Assembly (NCBI RefSeq): GCF_011064595.1
Contig: NZ_JAALJI010000024.1
Span: 1-64,000, forward strand
Source of the DNA: Paludisphaera soli
GTDB taxonomy: Bacteria; Planctomycetota; Planctomycetia; Isosphaerales; Isosphaeraceae
Length of the DNA: 64,000 bases
Reading direction: 5' to 3'
The notes beneath the pieces are model-generated. The model was given only the letters and a program-made list of their open reading frames with translations. It had not been told where the DNA came from and searched no databases. Of this stretch, positions 27,028 through 35,758 are shown one piece after another. The position numbers were made by a program, and so were the translations under genes. Each line of letters begins with the position of its first letter. Position 1 is the stretch's first letter.

Positions 27028-27599
27028 GGGTTCATCCCCTCTCGGCCCGGGGGCGGCTCGGCCGGGTCGGTCGAGGGACGGCGCAGGTCGAGGGCCGCGA
27101 AGTCGGGCGGGAGTTCCAGATCCGGCGAGCCCTCGTCGTCCTCGGCCAGGAGTCGATCCCGGGCCGCCGCGGCCGCCGCCGCCGAACCCCGGACGGAGGG
27201 AGTTTGCGGGTGTCGCGAGGGGATCAGGACGTCGCGGGCCAGGGCGATCCCCAGGAACGCCGCCACGAAGCCCGCGACCACGCTGCCCGACAGGTTCAGC
27301 ACCGCGATCCCGCGCTCGCCCCGTTCCCAGAGCGTGACCGACTCGAAGGCGAACGTGGAGAACGTGGTGTAGCCGCCGAGGAAGCCGGTCAGGACCGCGA
27401 GCCGGATGTGAGGGTGCGGCAGCCAGTGCGCCAGCGCCATCGAGAGGAAGCCGATCGCGAACGAGCCGCTCGTGTTGATGGCGAAGGTCGCCCAGTGCGA
27501 GGCCGTCCAGCGGTTCATCCAGACGCCCAGCCAGTACCGCGCGTTGACGCCCGCGACGCCGCCCAGCGACAACATCAGGATGCGACTCCAGGCTTCCAC
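27024..27599 (-). CDS. crcB: Fluoride exporter CrcB/Fluc
   Basis: A 191-aa protein from a GTG with GGGAGG just upstream. Four membrane helices and the Fluc signatures are seen: GGVAGVNARYWLG near the N-terminus, FAINTSGSFAIGFLSM and GFLGGYTTFSTFAFE. Fluc proteins form dual-topology dimeric fluoride channels in the inner membrane. The C-terminal tail (about 125-191) is Ala/Pro/Asp-rich and longer than usual. It is the first gene of an operon with the tandem DUF190 protein and an EamA transporter, and a fluoride riboswitch lies about 235 nt upstream on the same strand. Confidence 0.93.
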   Translation of the reverse strand: MEAWSRILMLSLGGVAGVNARYWLGVWMNRWTASHWATFAINTSGSFAIGFLSMALAHWLPHPHIRLAVLTGFLGGYTTFSTFAFESVTLWERGERGIAVLNLSGSVVAGFVAAFLGIALARDVLIPSRHPQTPSVRGSAAAAAAARDRLLAEDDEGSPDLELPPDFAALDLRRPSTDPAEPPPGREGMNP

Positions 27600-27666
27600 G
27601 CGACACCTCCCGACTCGCGACCGTGTCTCTCGGCCTGATTCTAACCACGACGGCGCCCGAAGGCGA

Positions 27667-27732
27667 CTACGCCGGGCCCCGGCCGAAGACCGCGACCTCG
27701 AACGCGAGTCGTTCGAGGACGTTGACCTTCAT
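27667..27732 (-). CDS. Possible 21-aa small ORF between riboswitch and crcB
   Basis: ATG at 27732 with GGCAGG upstream opens 21 codons (MKVNVLERLAFEVAVFGRGP plus one Ala) ending in TAG. Codon third positions are mostly G/C, as in real genes here. It lies in the long leader between the fluoride riboswitch and crcB, so it could be a leader peptide or a remnant. Size alone makes it uncertain. Confidence 0.3.
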   Translation of the reverse strand: MKVNVLERLAFEVAVFGRGPA

Positions 27733-27833
27733 GGAGCCTGCCCGAGACCGAGGCTCTGGTCGCGGCGCGCCGGAGGGGGATGGCGGGGGAGCGATTCGCC
27801 CCGCGCGGAGTTCCTGCTACGGCATGCCTGCCC

Positions 27834-27902
27834 GTAGGAGTCATCAGCACGATCGATCGGTCCGGCGGCGGTTTCCCGGAGGAGGGCGAACCCCATGCCC
27901 AT
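27834..27902 (-). promoter_or_regulatory. Fluoride (crcB) riboswitch
   Basis: On the minus strand the sequence reads GGGCATGGGGTTCGCCC, then GGGAAACCGC, and ends GCTGATGACTCCTAC (27848 to 27834). These match the fluoride aptamer: a GGGC/GCCC first stem enclosing the AUGG element, an AAAC segment, and the GCUGAUGACUCCUAC 3' element that forms a pseudoknot (GGGGU with ACUCC). A 9-nt insertion after the first stem differs from the usual layout. It lies upstream of crcB on the same strand and should turn the operon on when fluoride is bound. The leader to the crcB start is long (235 nt). Confidence 0.82.
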
Positions 27903-27947
27903 GGGAGACCTTATCCGCCGGGGAAGCGGCTCGTCGACCGCGCCGGC

Positions 27948-28634
27948 TCATCTGCGGTCGGGCTTCTCGAAGTGCTGGTAGTCCGTCGGGCTGGGGCTCT
28001 TCCACTCGCCGGCCCAGGTCCAGCCGCGCTCCACGAAGGCGCGGGTGACGGGGTGGTCGCGGGTGAGCGTGCCGGGGGCCTCGGGGTCGTACTTCGCTCC
28101 CGGCGGCAGGACGAGCTTCCCCTTCACGTAAGGATTCTGCACCGTGTTCACGTCGATCGCGCGGCCGTAGCCGTGGTTCGAGATCCGAGTGCCGCCGGTG
28201 ACGGGGCGGTAGTTGAAGCACGACGTGTTGTTCGCTTCCATCGACAGGTCGTCGTCCCAGAATCCGTTCTTGCGGAACCTCGGGTGCGAGACCGGGATGG
28301 CCGACTGCATGGGGAACTTCTCGCGGAGGGCGACGGCGAACGCGTGGCGGATGTCGTCGACCAGCTCCTCGTGGGCGACGATCTGGCCCTTGTGGATCTT
28401 GCCGTCGAAGCCGAGATAGGTCACGTCGAAGAGGCGCTGGGCCTTGCGGATCTCCTCCGGGCAGCCGGGGCGGAGGCCCTCGAACGCCTCGGCCTCGGTC
28501 ATGGCGCTGTCGATCACCGGGTCTTCGATCGTGCCCGCAGGCTCCCGGCCCGTCGCGGGGCCCGCGACCAGGGCCACGAACATCGCCGCCAACATCCCCG
28601 CGCGCCAGGCGCCCGCCAGTCGATTGCTCGTCAC
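27948..28634 (-). CDS. Secreted M15-family (VanY/DD-carboxypeptidase-like) peptidase
   Basis: The GTG at 28634 gives 228 aa with a signal peptide (LAGAWRAGMLAAMFVALVAG). The catalytic core has the M15 zinc pattern: ISNHGYGRAIDVN supplies His and Asp ligands, and TDYQHFEKP the last His. FDGKIHKGQIVAHEELVDDI is typical of the peptidase_M15_4 group. It should cleave peptidoglycan stem peptides or related D-amino-acid bonds in the periplasm. The gene ends 45 bp before the fluoride riboswitch, on the same strand, but is probably a separate transcription unit. Confidence 0.85.
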   Translation of the reverse strand: MTSNRLAGAWRAGMLAAMFVALVAGPATGREPAGTIEDPVIDSAMTEAEAFEGLRPGCPEEIRKAQRLFDVTYLGFDGKIHKGQIVAHEELVDDIRHAFAVALREKFPMQSAIPVSHPRFRKNGFWDDDLSMEANNTSCFNYRPVTGGTRISNHGYGRAIDVNTVQNPYVKGKLVLPPGAKYDPEAPGTLTRDHPVTRAFVERGWTWAGEWKSPSPTDYQHFEKPDRR

Positions 28635-28802
28635 CCTTCGCCCCTCCGAGTTCGGCCGGCGCGGCGACCGGGCCGGCGCCGACGTCGGCGCCGCGCCCCC
28701 GGTCGAGCCGGGCCGCATCCAGTGTAGCGGAACGGCCCCGCCGGGTCGCCAGGACCGGGCGGGGCCGTCCGAAGGTCGCTTCGCGAGGGGCCTCGCCCGG
28801 GC

Positions 28803-29867
28803 TCAGAACTGGTCGGAGCTGAGCACCTCGCCGCCGTTGCGGGTGCCGAGGGCCCACCACGAGGCGCGGTTGACGGAGTCCTTGATGAACTTCACGCTGC
28901 CGTCGGACAGGGCCATGTTCACGCCGCCGGAGTGGTTGCTGTTCGGCGGGGCCGGGCCGAATCGGTCCTGGCCGGTCGAGTTGCCGCCGGACTCGTTCGT
29001 GGAGCACGCGGTCGTGTTGGGCGTGCCCATGTGGTTGTAGACGCTGTAGTTGACATAGAACGGATAGCCCAGGAACCAGTCGCCTCGCGAGGCGCCGAAG
29101 CCCTGCGTGGTCGGGGGGAGGGCGTAGCAGAGGGCCAGGTTGGCGTTGACCCCGTCAGCCGTCGCCGGGAAGGCCGAGATGTCCTTCTGGTAGAAATAGC
29201 CGCGCTTCGCCTTGGGCATGACGCCCGGCCGCGCGGTCGAGGCGTCGTTGGCGCCGGTCAGGACCTCGCTGAAGAGGGCCGTGTTGCTCGTGCCGTCGGT
29301 GATCGAGGCGATCTTGACGGTCGCCGAGTTGCCCACGAGCCAAGCGTCTTCCGGACGCTTCGAGGGGGTCGGGATGAACGTCCCCGAGTACGGCGAGAGC
29401 TGGAACGGCCCGCCGTAGTTGCCGACGTAATTGCAGAGCGAAACGTTGCGCTCGGGCCCGTCCGACGGGCAGAGGAACCCTGCGACTTGGGTGTTGAACA
29501 CGGTGGTGTTCTTGTAGTACTCGCTCCACCCGGTCACGGAGTTGCTGTTCACCGGGCCGACGTTGTAGGCGTTCCAGAGCGTCCCCTGCTCGATGAAGGG
29601 GAGCATGCTGAGCATGCCGCTGGGCGCCCAGCCCCAGTTGTCGGTCGGCGACGGGTACATGCAGCTCGGGATGAACGAGCCGTGCGTGCTCTCGTAGTTG
29701 TGGAACGCCAGCCCGATCTGCTTCAGGTTGTTGATGCACTGGGAGCGGCGAGCGGCCTCGCGCGCCGCCTGGACGGCCGGCAGCAGCAGGGCGATCAGGA
29801 CGGCGATGATGGCGATGACGACGAGCAGCTCGATCAGGGTGAAGGCGCGAGACGGACGCGAATGCAT
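28803..29867 (-). CDS. DUF1559 prepilin-like protein
   Basis: The ATG at 29867 ([15 protein letters not shown]) gives 354 aa. The N-terminus has a type II secretion/pilin methylation motif, [17 protein letters not shown], then LLPAVQAAREAARRSQCINN, diagnostic of DUF1559, a family greatly expanded in planctomycetes. The C-terminus has the usual H-x-G-G-x-N-x-x-x-x-D-G-S block (NHSGGVNMALSDGSVKFI). It is exported and processed by a prepilin peptidase; the role is unknown. A small lipoprotein gene precedes it on the same strand, and a similar pair lies at 53.2-54.9 kb. Confidence 0.93.
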   Translation of the reverse strand: MHSRPSRAFTLIELLVVIAIIAVLIALLLPAVQAAREAARRSQCINNLKQIGLAFHNYESTHGSFIPSCMYPSPTDNWGWAPSGMLSMLPFIEQGTLWNAYNVGPVNSNSVTGWSEYYKNTTVFNTQVAGFLCPSDGPERNVSLCNYVGNYGGPFQLSPYSGTFIPTPSKRPEDAWLVGNSATVKIASITDGTSNTALFSEVLTGANDASTARPGVMPKAKRGYFYQKDISAFPATADGVNANLALCYALPPTTQGFGASRGDWFLGYPFYVNYSVYNHMGTPNTTACSTNESGGNSTGQDRFGPAPPNSNHSGGVNMALSDGSVKFIKDSVNRASWWALGTRNGGEVLSSDQF

Positions 29868-29960
29868 ACGAAATTTCCTCGATTCGAGAAGGGGTGGGAT
29901 CACGAGGGGCTTCACGGGGCCCGAGCGAAGGCGTCGGGCGGGGGGCGGGGTCCTCTCAGC

Positions 29961-30194
29961 TCAACGCCCCGGGAGCTGCCCCGGCGCGGGCGCCCCCGCG
30001 GCCGCGGCGGACTTCTTCAGTCGGACCATCTCCGCCTTGGGGTCCGCCCCCAGGGCGTGCTGGCTCCCGACCGCGCCGATGCTCTTCTCGTCGCGCGGGA
30101 CCACCGTCCGCGACGAGGCGGCGTCTCCGCATCCGGAGGCCGTCGCGGCCGCCAAGACGCACAAAATCGAAGCGACTCTCATTCGGCCGAACAT
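29961..30194 (-). CDS. Small lipoprotein upstream of a DUF1559 gene
   Basis: The ATG at 30194 gives 77 aa: MFGRMRVASILCVLAAATAS followed by GCGDAASS, a clear lipobox signal with Cys at about residue 22. The mature part is short and Ala/Pro-rich, with no domain I recognise. It precedes the DUF1559 gene by 93 bp to the chosen start, which suggests co-expression. The longer frame upstream lacks coding character. Confidence 0.7.
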   Translation of the reverse strand: MFGRMRVASILCVLAAATASGCGDAASSRTVVPRDEKSIGAVGSQHALGADPKAEMVRLKKSAAAAGAPAPGQLPGR

Positions 30195-30596
30195 CGAGAC
30201 TCCCTCTCCTGGCAGAGACCGAACGGAAAACCCGGGTCGTCCGAAGGGCGACTCCGCACCCTTTAAACGAACGCCTGCATTAATGATCACTCGCTCACCG
30301 ATCCTACCGTGACGCGTCGGCTCGACGGACCCGTCCTGATGCGATCCCGGGCAGGGGCTGCCCGCCGAATGGGCGGAGCCGGGACGGCCGCGGACGGCCG
30401 AAGTCACCTAAGTCATTGCAGGGTAGGATTCGGGCGAGGCCGAGCACCTGAGCTCGGGGGCCACCCAGTGCAATCCGTATTCCATAAGTGTTAAACAGAT
30501 GTCGTATTGGGGTTGATCCCAGCGCCGGGATCGGCGCGCAAGGGCCCTCGGCCGCCGGACCGCGGCCCTTCGCGGGATCGGACGTGGGCCGTCGGC
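30195..30596. other. Gene-free stretch
   Basis: About 400 bp with no convincing coding frame, RNA gene or repeat. It lies upstream of the lipoprotein/DUF1559 unit and downstream of the split glycosidase gene. Confidence 0.5.
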
Positions 30597-31008
30597 TCAG
30601 GGCGTCCGCGTCAGCCGGGCGGCCAGGTCGCGCTCGAAGTCGGGGGGGCTGAGCGTCAGCGCGCCCGTCTCGGGGCGGACCGCGTCGGAGCGGACGACGA
30701 CGCCCCGGAAGGTGTCCCACCACTCGACCCGCCAGGCGTCGGGCGAGGCGGTCGGCACGGACAGCCGCAGGCCGCGGCGGGGGGATGGGGCCGGGCCCTT
30801 GTAAGGGTCGCGCCAGGTGCTCCGGCGGTCGTGGACCCACAGGACCATCAGGTCGTCGCCGGCGATCCCCAGCGCGTCGACGTCGGGGAAGCGGCTGGAG
30901 CGGTAGGCGGGGACGGAGATCGACTTCACCTGCAGCCAGTCCCCTTCCCCGTTGGCGATCGTCAGCTCGTGGCGGCCGGCGGGGACCTCCACGGCGAAGT
31001 CCCGGTCG
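30597..31008 (-). pseudogene. 3' end of a DUF5060/GH5-like gene cut off by the IS66 insertion
   Basis: This fragment encodes about 136 residues (DRDFAVEVPAGRHELTIANG ... LAARLTRTP) that join in frame to the segment ending at 33186-33193 when the IS and one target duplication are removed. Together, 35721-33194 plus 31008-30597 give 2940 bp, an exact 980 codons including stop. It is a C-terminal beta-sandwich-like domain. The fragment now has no start of its own in a natural position. Confidence 0.85.
31001..31008. repeat. Target-site duplication, left copy
   Basis: CCCGGTCG directly before the IS end at 31009; the same 8 bases follow the other end at 33186-33193. Eight bp is the usual IS66-family duplication length. 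Confidence 0.85.
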
Positions 31009-31049
31009 GTATCAGGTTACCGTATAGCCCTGACGTTGCTCCGCGACAC

Positions 31050-31640
31050 TCAGGGGAGTTTTGTTTCCTTCCAGAAATCCCATTGGCGATGGACAACCTG
31101 GACAACTACGAGCCAATCGTAAGCCGGTGCCGATGTCCCCGGTCGTTCGCTCTGTATCTGGCGGAATAGGTCACTCGCCTCAAACTCTTGAGTTGCCCGA
31201 CTACCCATTTGCTTCAGGACGGCGTATGCGGAGAAGACGGCTTTGAGGCCGGCCGAATCACTTTGCTGACGCATCACGCCTTCGAGCTCGACCGCAGCCT
31301 CCGCCGGATGGAGGAGGCCCAAGGCGACCGCCAGTTGCGGGGCGACCCACGAGCCCCGCTTGAAGCGGTCCAGCAGGTCGTCGAGGAATCGTAGGTCTCG
31401 CGCGAGGAGCGCCGCCGAGCACCCGACCAACGTAGGCCGCCAGTTCCGTGCCCTGATCAACTCACCCCAATATCCCGGCCTCTCTCGCAGCCGGCCCGCG
31501 ACGGTCGCCAAGTTCGCGAGGAGATGATCGCCCCGCCCACCCCCGCCAGGACCGAGCAGCCGGAGGTAAGCTGGCGGAGAAGGGCTCAGCCCCTCTCCCA
31601 GCCACTCGAAGACTTCGTAATGGGATTCGTCGCGGACCAT
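31050..31640 (-). CDS. Passenger gene of the IS66 element, function unknown
   Basis: The ATG at 31640 (MVRDESHYEVFEWLGEGLSP) gives 196 aa; earlier in-frame starts overlap the transposase gene. It lies inside the IS, downstream of the transposase on the same strand. The sequence is helix-rich with repeat-like segments (LVGCSAALLARDLRFLDDLL, WVAPQLAVALGLLHPAEAAV, GLKAVFSAYAVLKQMGS), suggesting a HEAT-like alpha solenoid. No catalytic motif or toxin signature is visible. It is not tnpA or tnpB. It may be a host-derived cargo. Confidence 0.65.
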   Translation of the reverse strand: MVRDESHYEVFEWLGEGLSPSPPAYLRLLGPGGGGRGDHLLANLATVAGRLRERPGYWGELIRARNWRPTLVGCSAALLARDLRFLDDLLDRFKRGSWVAPQLAVALGLLHPAEAAVELEGVMRQQSDSAGLKAVFSAYAVLKQMGSRATQEFEASDLFRQIQSERPGTSAPAYDWLVVVQVVHRQWDFWKETKLP

Positions 31641-31710
31641 CGATGCCCCCGTCCGGGCGTCCAAGTCAGATATCCTCGCGGGCTCGGCGCTCCTCGCCCG
31701 GGGGCGTGGG

Positions 31711-33114
31711 CTACGACTTCGATGAGCCGGCCTGAATGTGAGGGAATGGGATGAGGGAACCCGGACCATGGCGGAGCAACTCGCCCACGGATTGAAGGAC
31801 GTCCAACCCTTGGCGGCGGCACGTCCGTAGCACGCTCGCCAGGACCGCATGCGTCTCCGCACCAGCCTCAGTCCGGTTCCCCGCCGACAGCTTACGCGCG
31901 ATCACCGCCGGGCGAATCTCTCGCTCCGCTAGGGTGTTCGTCGCATCGAGCCCGTCGTGGTCGAGGAAATTCAGGAGGTGCGCCTGGTGCTTGCGCAGCC
32001 GCTTGGCCAGCCGGGCGTTGTCCGGGTCGGTCAGGTTGCCGGCCAAGAGCCGATCAAGTTCGGCGTGGAGTCGGCCCCGCGCTACGGCGTACCCATGAGG
32101 GCTCAGGTCCGCACGGCGACGCTTCAGGGCCATAGCCTTTCGGAGCAGGGCCGCCACGCGACGGCTGAACCGCACCGCCGCCCGGGTCTTGGACCGCTCG
32201 ATCTCGCCGCAGGTCTTCAGCAGGTGGGCCAGGCACTTCTGCTTGGAGAAGGGGAGCGGGTCGTAGGCCAGGAAGCAGTCGCTGACCAGTACCCCAGCGA
32301 ACCCCTCGCCCAGGACCTCGACGACCACCTCATGAGCCCGGCTGGGGCGGATGCGGTAGAGGGTCGCGTGCTCGTCGGCGAAGACCCAGAGCCAGGCCGA
32401 CCGGCCGCCGATCTTCCAGCCGGTCTCATCGACTTGCTGGACGGCACTCTTCCGCGCCGCCTCGACCAGCCGGTCATAGCTGGGCTGGGCGAGCTTCCCC
32501 AGGCGATGCGAGCTACGGACCAGGGCCGCCGAGGCGACGACCACGCCGGTGAGGGTGAGCAGGACCGAGGAGCACTTGCGGTAGGAGACGCCCAGGCGAT
32601 GCTTCAGGTCGGCGGCGAGGCCGAGCAGGCGAGGGCCGTACTGAATGGCGGCGGAGCCCAGGGCGTCGGAGATCTGCTCGGCGTGACGGCCTTGGACCCG
32701 GCGGCGACAGGACGGACAGCGGGTGACTGGGACGCGGAAGCGTGTGACGACCGGCTTGGGCTCGGGCAAGTCGATCTGATACTGGTCATGGATCGTGACA
32801 GGGGCCTCGCCGAGTGGCGTGTGGCACTCCGGGCAGTCCGGCGGCAGCGAGACCTCGATGGTGCGATCGACCTGCCCTGGCGGCGGTATGGGTCGATGGC
32901 TGGGCGGATGCCCGGGCTTGCGGCCGGGCCGCTTGGGGTCGGCTCTGGGTGAGCCCTCGGAGAAGGGGGCGGCTTGCCGCTTGCCGGCCCTCCTGGACTG
33001 CTCCAACTCGGCCTTGAGCCGTTCCACCTCGGCGCGTAGCTCGTCGATCTGACGGGACTGACGCCGGGTCAGGTCGACGAGTTCCTCGTAGGTGGGCGGC
33101 GAGATGGCATCCAT
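31711..33114 (-). CDS. IS66-family transposase (TnpC)
   Basis: The ATG at 33114 gives 467 aa; a TTG seven codons upstream is an alternative. An N-terminal coiled coil (LTRRQSRQIDELRAEVERLK) is followed by a Cys4 zinc finger (CPECHTPL and CPSCRRRV). The DDE catalytic core has VQQVDETGWKI (first Asp), GVLVSDCFLAYD (second Asp) and NTLAEREIRPAVIARKLS (Glu). Length and motifs are those of an active IS66 transposase. It lies inside the element whose ends are at 31009 and 33185. Confidence 0.94.
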   Translation of the reverse strand: MDAISPPTYEELVDLTRRQSRQIDELRAEVERLKAELEQSRRAGKRQAAPFSEGSPRADPKRPGRKPGHPPSHRPIPPPGQVDRTIEVSLPPDCPECHTPLGEAPVTIHDQYQIDLPEPKPVVTRFRVPVTRCPSCRRRVQGRHAEQISDALGSAAIQYGPRLLGLAADLKHRLGVSYRKCSSVLLTLTGVVVASAALVRSSHRLGKLAQPSYDRLVEAARKSAVQQVDETGWKIGGRSAWLWVFADEHATLYRIRPSRAHEVVVEVLGEGFAGVLVSDCFLAYDPLPFSKQKCLAHLLKTCGEIERSKTRAAVRFSRRVAALLRKAMALKRRRADLSPHGYAVARGRLHAELDRLLAGNLTDPDNARLAKRLRKHQAHLLNFLDHDGLDATNTLAEREIRPAVIARKLSAGNRTEAGAETHAVLASVLRTCRRQGLDVLQSVGELLRHGPGSLIPFPHIQAGSSKS

Positions 33115-33185
33115 GTCGAGTGTTTTACTCGACAAGACTCGCGAAACGCTACGGGGCAGCGGTCAAAGGCCCGGTAACCAAGTAC

Positions 33186-33193
33186 CCCGGTCG
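33186..33193. repeat. Target-site duplication, right copy
   Basis: CCCGGTCG directly after the IS end at 33185; identical to 31001-31008. Confidence 0.85.
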
Positions 33194-35721
33194 TAATCCG
33201 CGACCCAGACCTTGTACGGCTCCAGCAGCCGGGAGGACTTCCAGGGCCCCTGGCCGGGCTCGCCCGTCGGGAGCGCCCGGTCCAGGACCTCGCGGCCGTC
33301 GACGGCGACCCGAAGCCGGGCGGCGGTGCAGACCTCGCCGATCCGGACCAGGACCTCGCCGCCCCGGGGCATGTCGAGCGTCCAGGCGACCTCGGAGAAC
33401 AGCTCCTTGCCGTTTCCGCCCCGCGTGGGGCTGCCGAGGGTCGTCGCCATCGGCCCCCCCTCCACGGTCCCGTCGCGGCGGAGTTCGTGGCGGTTCGACG
33501 CGGTGCGGCCCCAGCCCTGCGAGGAGCGGACGGTGACGTCGGTGAACGACTCGGCCTCGTCGGCCGCCGCCTCGACGGCGATCCGGGCGATCGGCTTCAT
33601 CGGGCTGTTCGCCCAGTCGATCGCGTCGGCGAACGCCTTGATCGGCGTGAGGACGTGATAGACGTTCCTGGGGTGGACGTAGCCGTCCCACCACCAGAGC
33701 ATCGAGGTCCCCGCCGCGCCCGAGGCGATCGACGCCCACGCGCCGTTGTGCATGTTCAGGCCGCGGCCTTCCGGGTCCCACTTCTCGTCGCCGGCCTGCC
33801 AGTCGATGCCGAACTCGGCGAGGAGATACGGCTTGCCGAACTCCAGGTTGGCCCAGGTCTCGCGCTTGATCCGGTCGGTGAAGTCCAGCGTCTCGCCGGC
33901 CTGGCCGTACATATGCGTCATCGTGAAATCGACGTTGGGGTCGTTCCAGATCGGCGGCGAGCCGTAGCTGGTGCTGACGAGACGGCGGTTGGGGTCGATG
34001 GACTTGAGGTACGCGGCCATCTCGCTCGTCCAGGCGGCGACGCCCGGGCCGGGCTCGACTTCGTTCCAGAATTCCCAGGCGAAGACGAACGGCGAATGCC
34101 CCCAGCGCGCGACGAGATAACGCAGCCGCTGCTTGTAGAGCTTGCGGGCCGCGGCGTCGGTCCAGAAGTCCTCGGGACGGGCGCAGGGGCCGCCGTTGCG
34201 GGCGTTGTAGGGGTTGCTGACCCAGCTCCCCTCGTTGAAGAAGCCGCCGTCCTTGAACTCGCCGTAGGTGCCGATGCAGTACATCAGGCGGATTCCGTTC
34301 GCCTCGGCGATCCGGAGCACCTCGTCGAGCCGCCAGGCGTTGTCCATCGCGTAGCGGCCGAGCCCCTGGTACGAGCCGGTCCCGGGCTTGGGCGTGGGCG
34401 AGGGGCTCCATTCGAGCCCCTTCTCGTTGAACGCCAGCCAGAGCCGGGCCCAGTTGCCTCCGGCCTTACCCAGCGATTCGAACCAGGCCTTAAAGCTCGC
34501 CAGCGGGCTGCGGCCGTTCGCCCAGCAGACGTTCTCGCCGATCGCGAAGTACGACGAGCCGTCGTCGAACGCGAAGTAGCCCGGCGCCTCCTTCGCCACG
34601 CGGACGAACCCCGGCGACTTCGAGGCCTCGGCCACGAACGTCAAGGGCGCTGAGCGGACGTCGCCCGTCGCGTCCCGGACCTTAAGGACGACCTCGTGCT
34701 TCCCGGCGACGGTCGGCGCGTAGCGGACGCGGAAGCCCGGCGCGCCGTCGACGGTCAATATCTCGGCCCGCCCCTTCGTCTCGACACGGAACGGGACGTG
34801 ATAATATCCCGGCACGCTCACCTTACGGCCGTCCGGGCTGCGGACCTCGGCGTCGACGGCGACCTGATCGGGGTCGAACGGGTTCTCGTAGCGGGCGTGG
34901 ACGTCGGCGTCGAGCGCGACCGTCGCGAAGACGTCCACGCGGTCGCGGTCGAGCCGGGGGTCGACGATCGCCAGCGGACGGTCGTCCTTCCCGGCCGGGG
35001 CGGCGGCCGGCGCGGCGGCCTTCGCCAGCGCACCGGGGGCCTCGGCGCGGAGGGCCAGACCGAACCGGATCGGCTTGCGCGCGAGGACCTCGCCGCCGCT
35101 CGCGGTCATCAGGAGGCTGAAGTGGGACGCGTCCCACTTGCGGTCGTCCTGGAGCTGGAACCGGACGTCGCGGGGCGTCAGCCGAAGTCCGCCTGAGCCG
35201 GGCCGTTCCAGGCCGAGCCAGTCCGGGTCGCCCGACCAGACGACGTACCGGTCGGCGTCGAGCGAAGCCGGCAGGACGCCGCGCGGGCCGTCCGGCTCGG
35301 CGACGAGATACGCGGTCTTGCCGGCGTGCTCGGCCGTCGCCAGCGAGCCCCGGAGGAGCACGGCTTCCAGCTCGGCCTCGCGGTCGGGGATCACCTCGAA
35401 CTCCAGCGTGACCCCGTCGTTCTCGCGGGTGATCCGCTCGATCAGGAGGCCCGACAGCGGCCCCCCGGCGAGCGGCATCGTGTAGGTCGTCGTCGCGCCT
35501 TCCCGGTGGACCTTGACCGTCGAGGGGTCGACGGCACGCTGATTCGCCAGGTCCCCGGACCATCCCGGCTTCACCACCGAGACCGCCAGGTCCGACAGGT
35601 ACGCCGTCCCCCCCACGCGGGCCTCGACCACCCCCCGCGCGTCGGCCTCGACGGCGAGCTGCGCGCGGGCGGGGGCGACGGCGAGGCACACGAGCACGGC
35701 GGTCCAGGACGCGGTCTTCAT
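33186..35721 (-). pseudogene. Secreted DUF5060/GH5-like glycoside hydrolase, interrupted by IS66
   Basis: This is the 5' part of a gene that would encode 979 aa when whole. It starts with a signal peptide (SWTAVLVCLAVAPARAQLAV). Residues about 1-260 form a beta-rich N-terminal region and about 255-360 fit a DUF5060-type domain (YENPFDPDQVAVDAEVRSPD). A TIM-barrel follows with ENVCWANGRSPLASFKAWF, FVFAWEFWNEVEP holding the likely acid/base Glu, and HMYGQAGETLDF. The barrel is intact; the IS removes only the last 136 residues, so a truncated secreted enzyme reading GTWLPGL into the IS could still be made. Confidence 0.82.
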
Positions 35722-35758
35722 GGGACGGCCCTTTCCCTGATCGGGTGCGAGGAGCGGT

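Larger units (their letters stand above)
31009..33185 (-). mobile_element. IS66-family insertion sequence (single-transposase type) with passenger gene
   Basis: A 2177-bp element. The left end reads GTATCAGGTTACCG and the right end, read inward, GTACTTGGTTACCG, giving imperfect terminal inverted repeats starting with GTA. Both sides carry the 8-bp duplication CCCGGTCG. It holds one IS66 TnpC transposase gene and a second gene near the left end, and no tnpA or tnpB, so it resembles the ISBst12-like subgroup. It has inserted into a DUF5060/GH5-like gene in the same orientation. Intact ends, intact transposase and a perfect duplication suggest a recent insertion. Confidence 0.9.
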
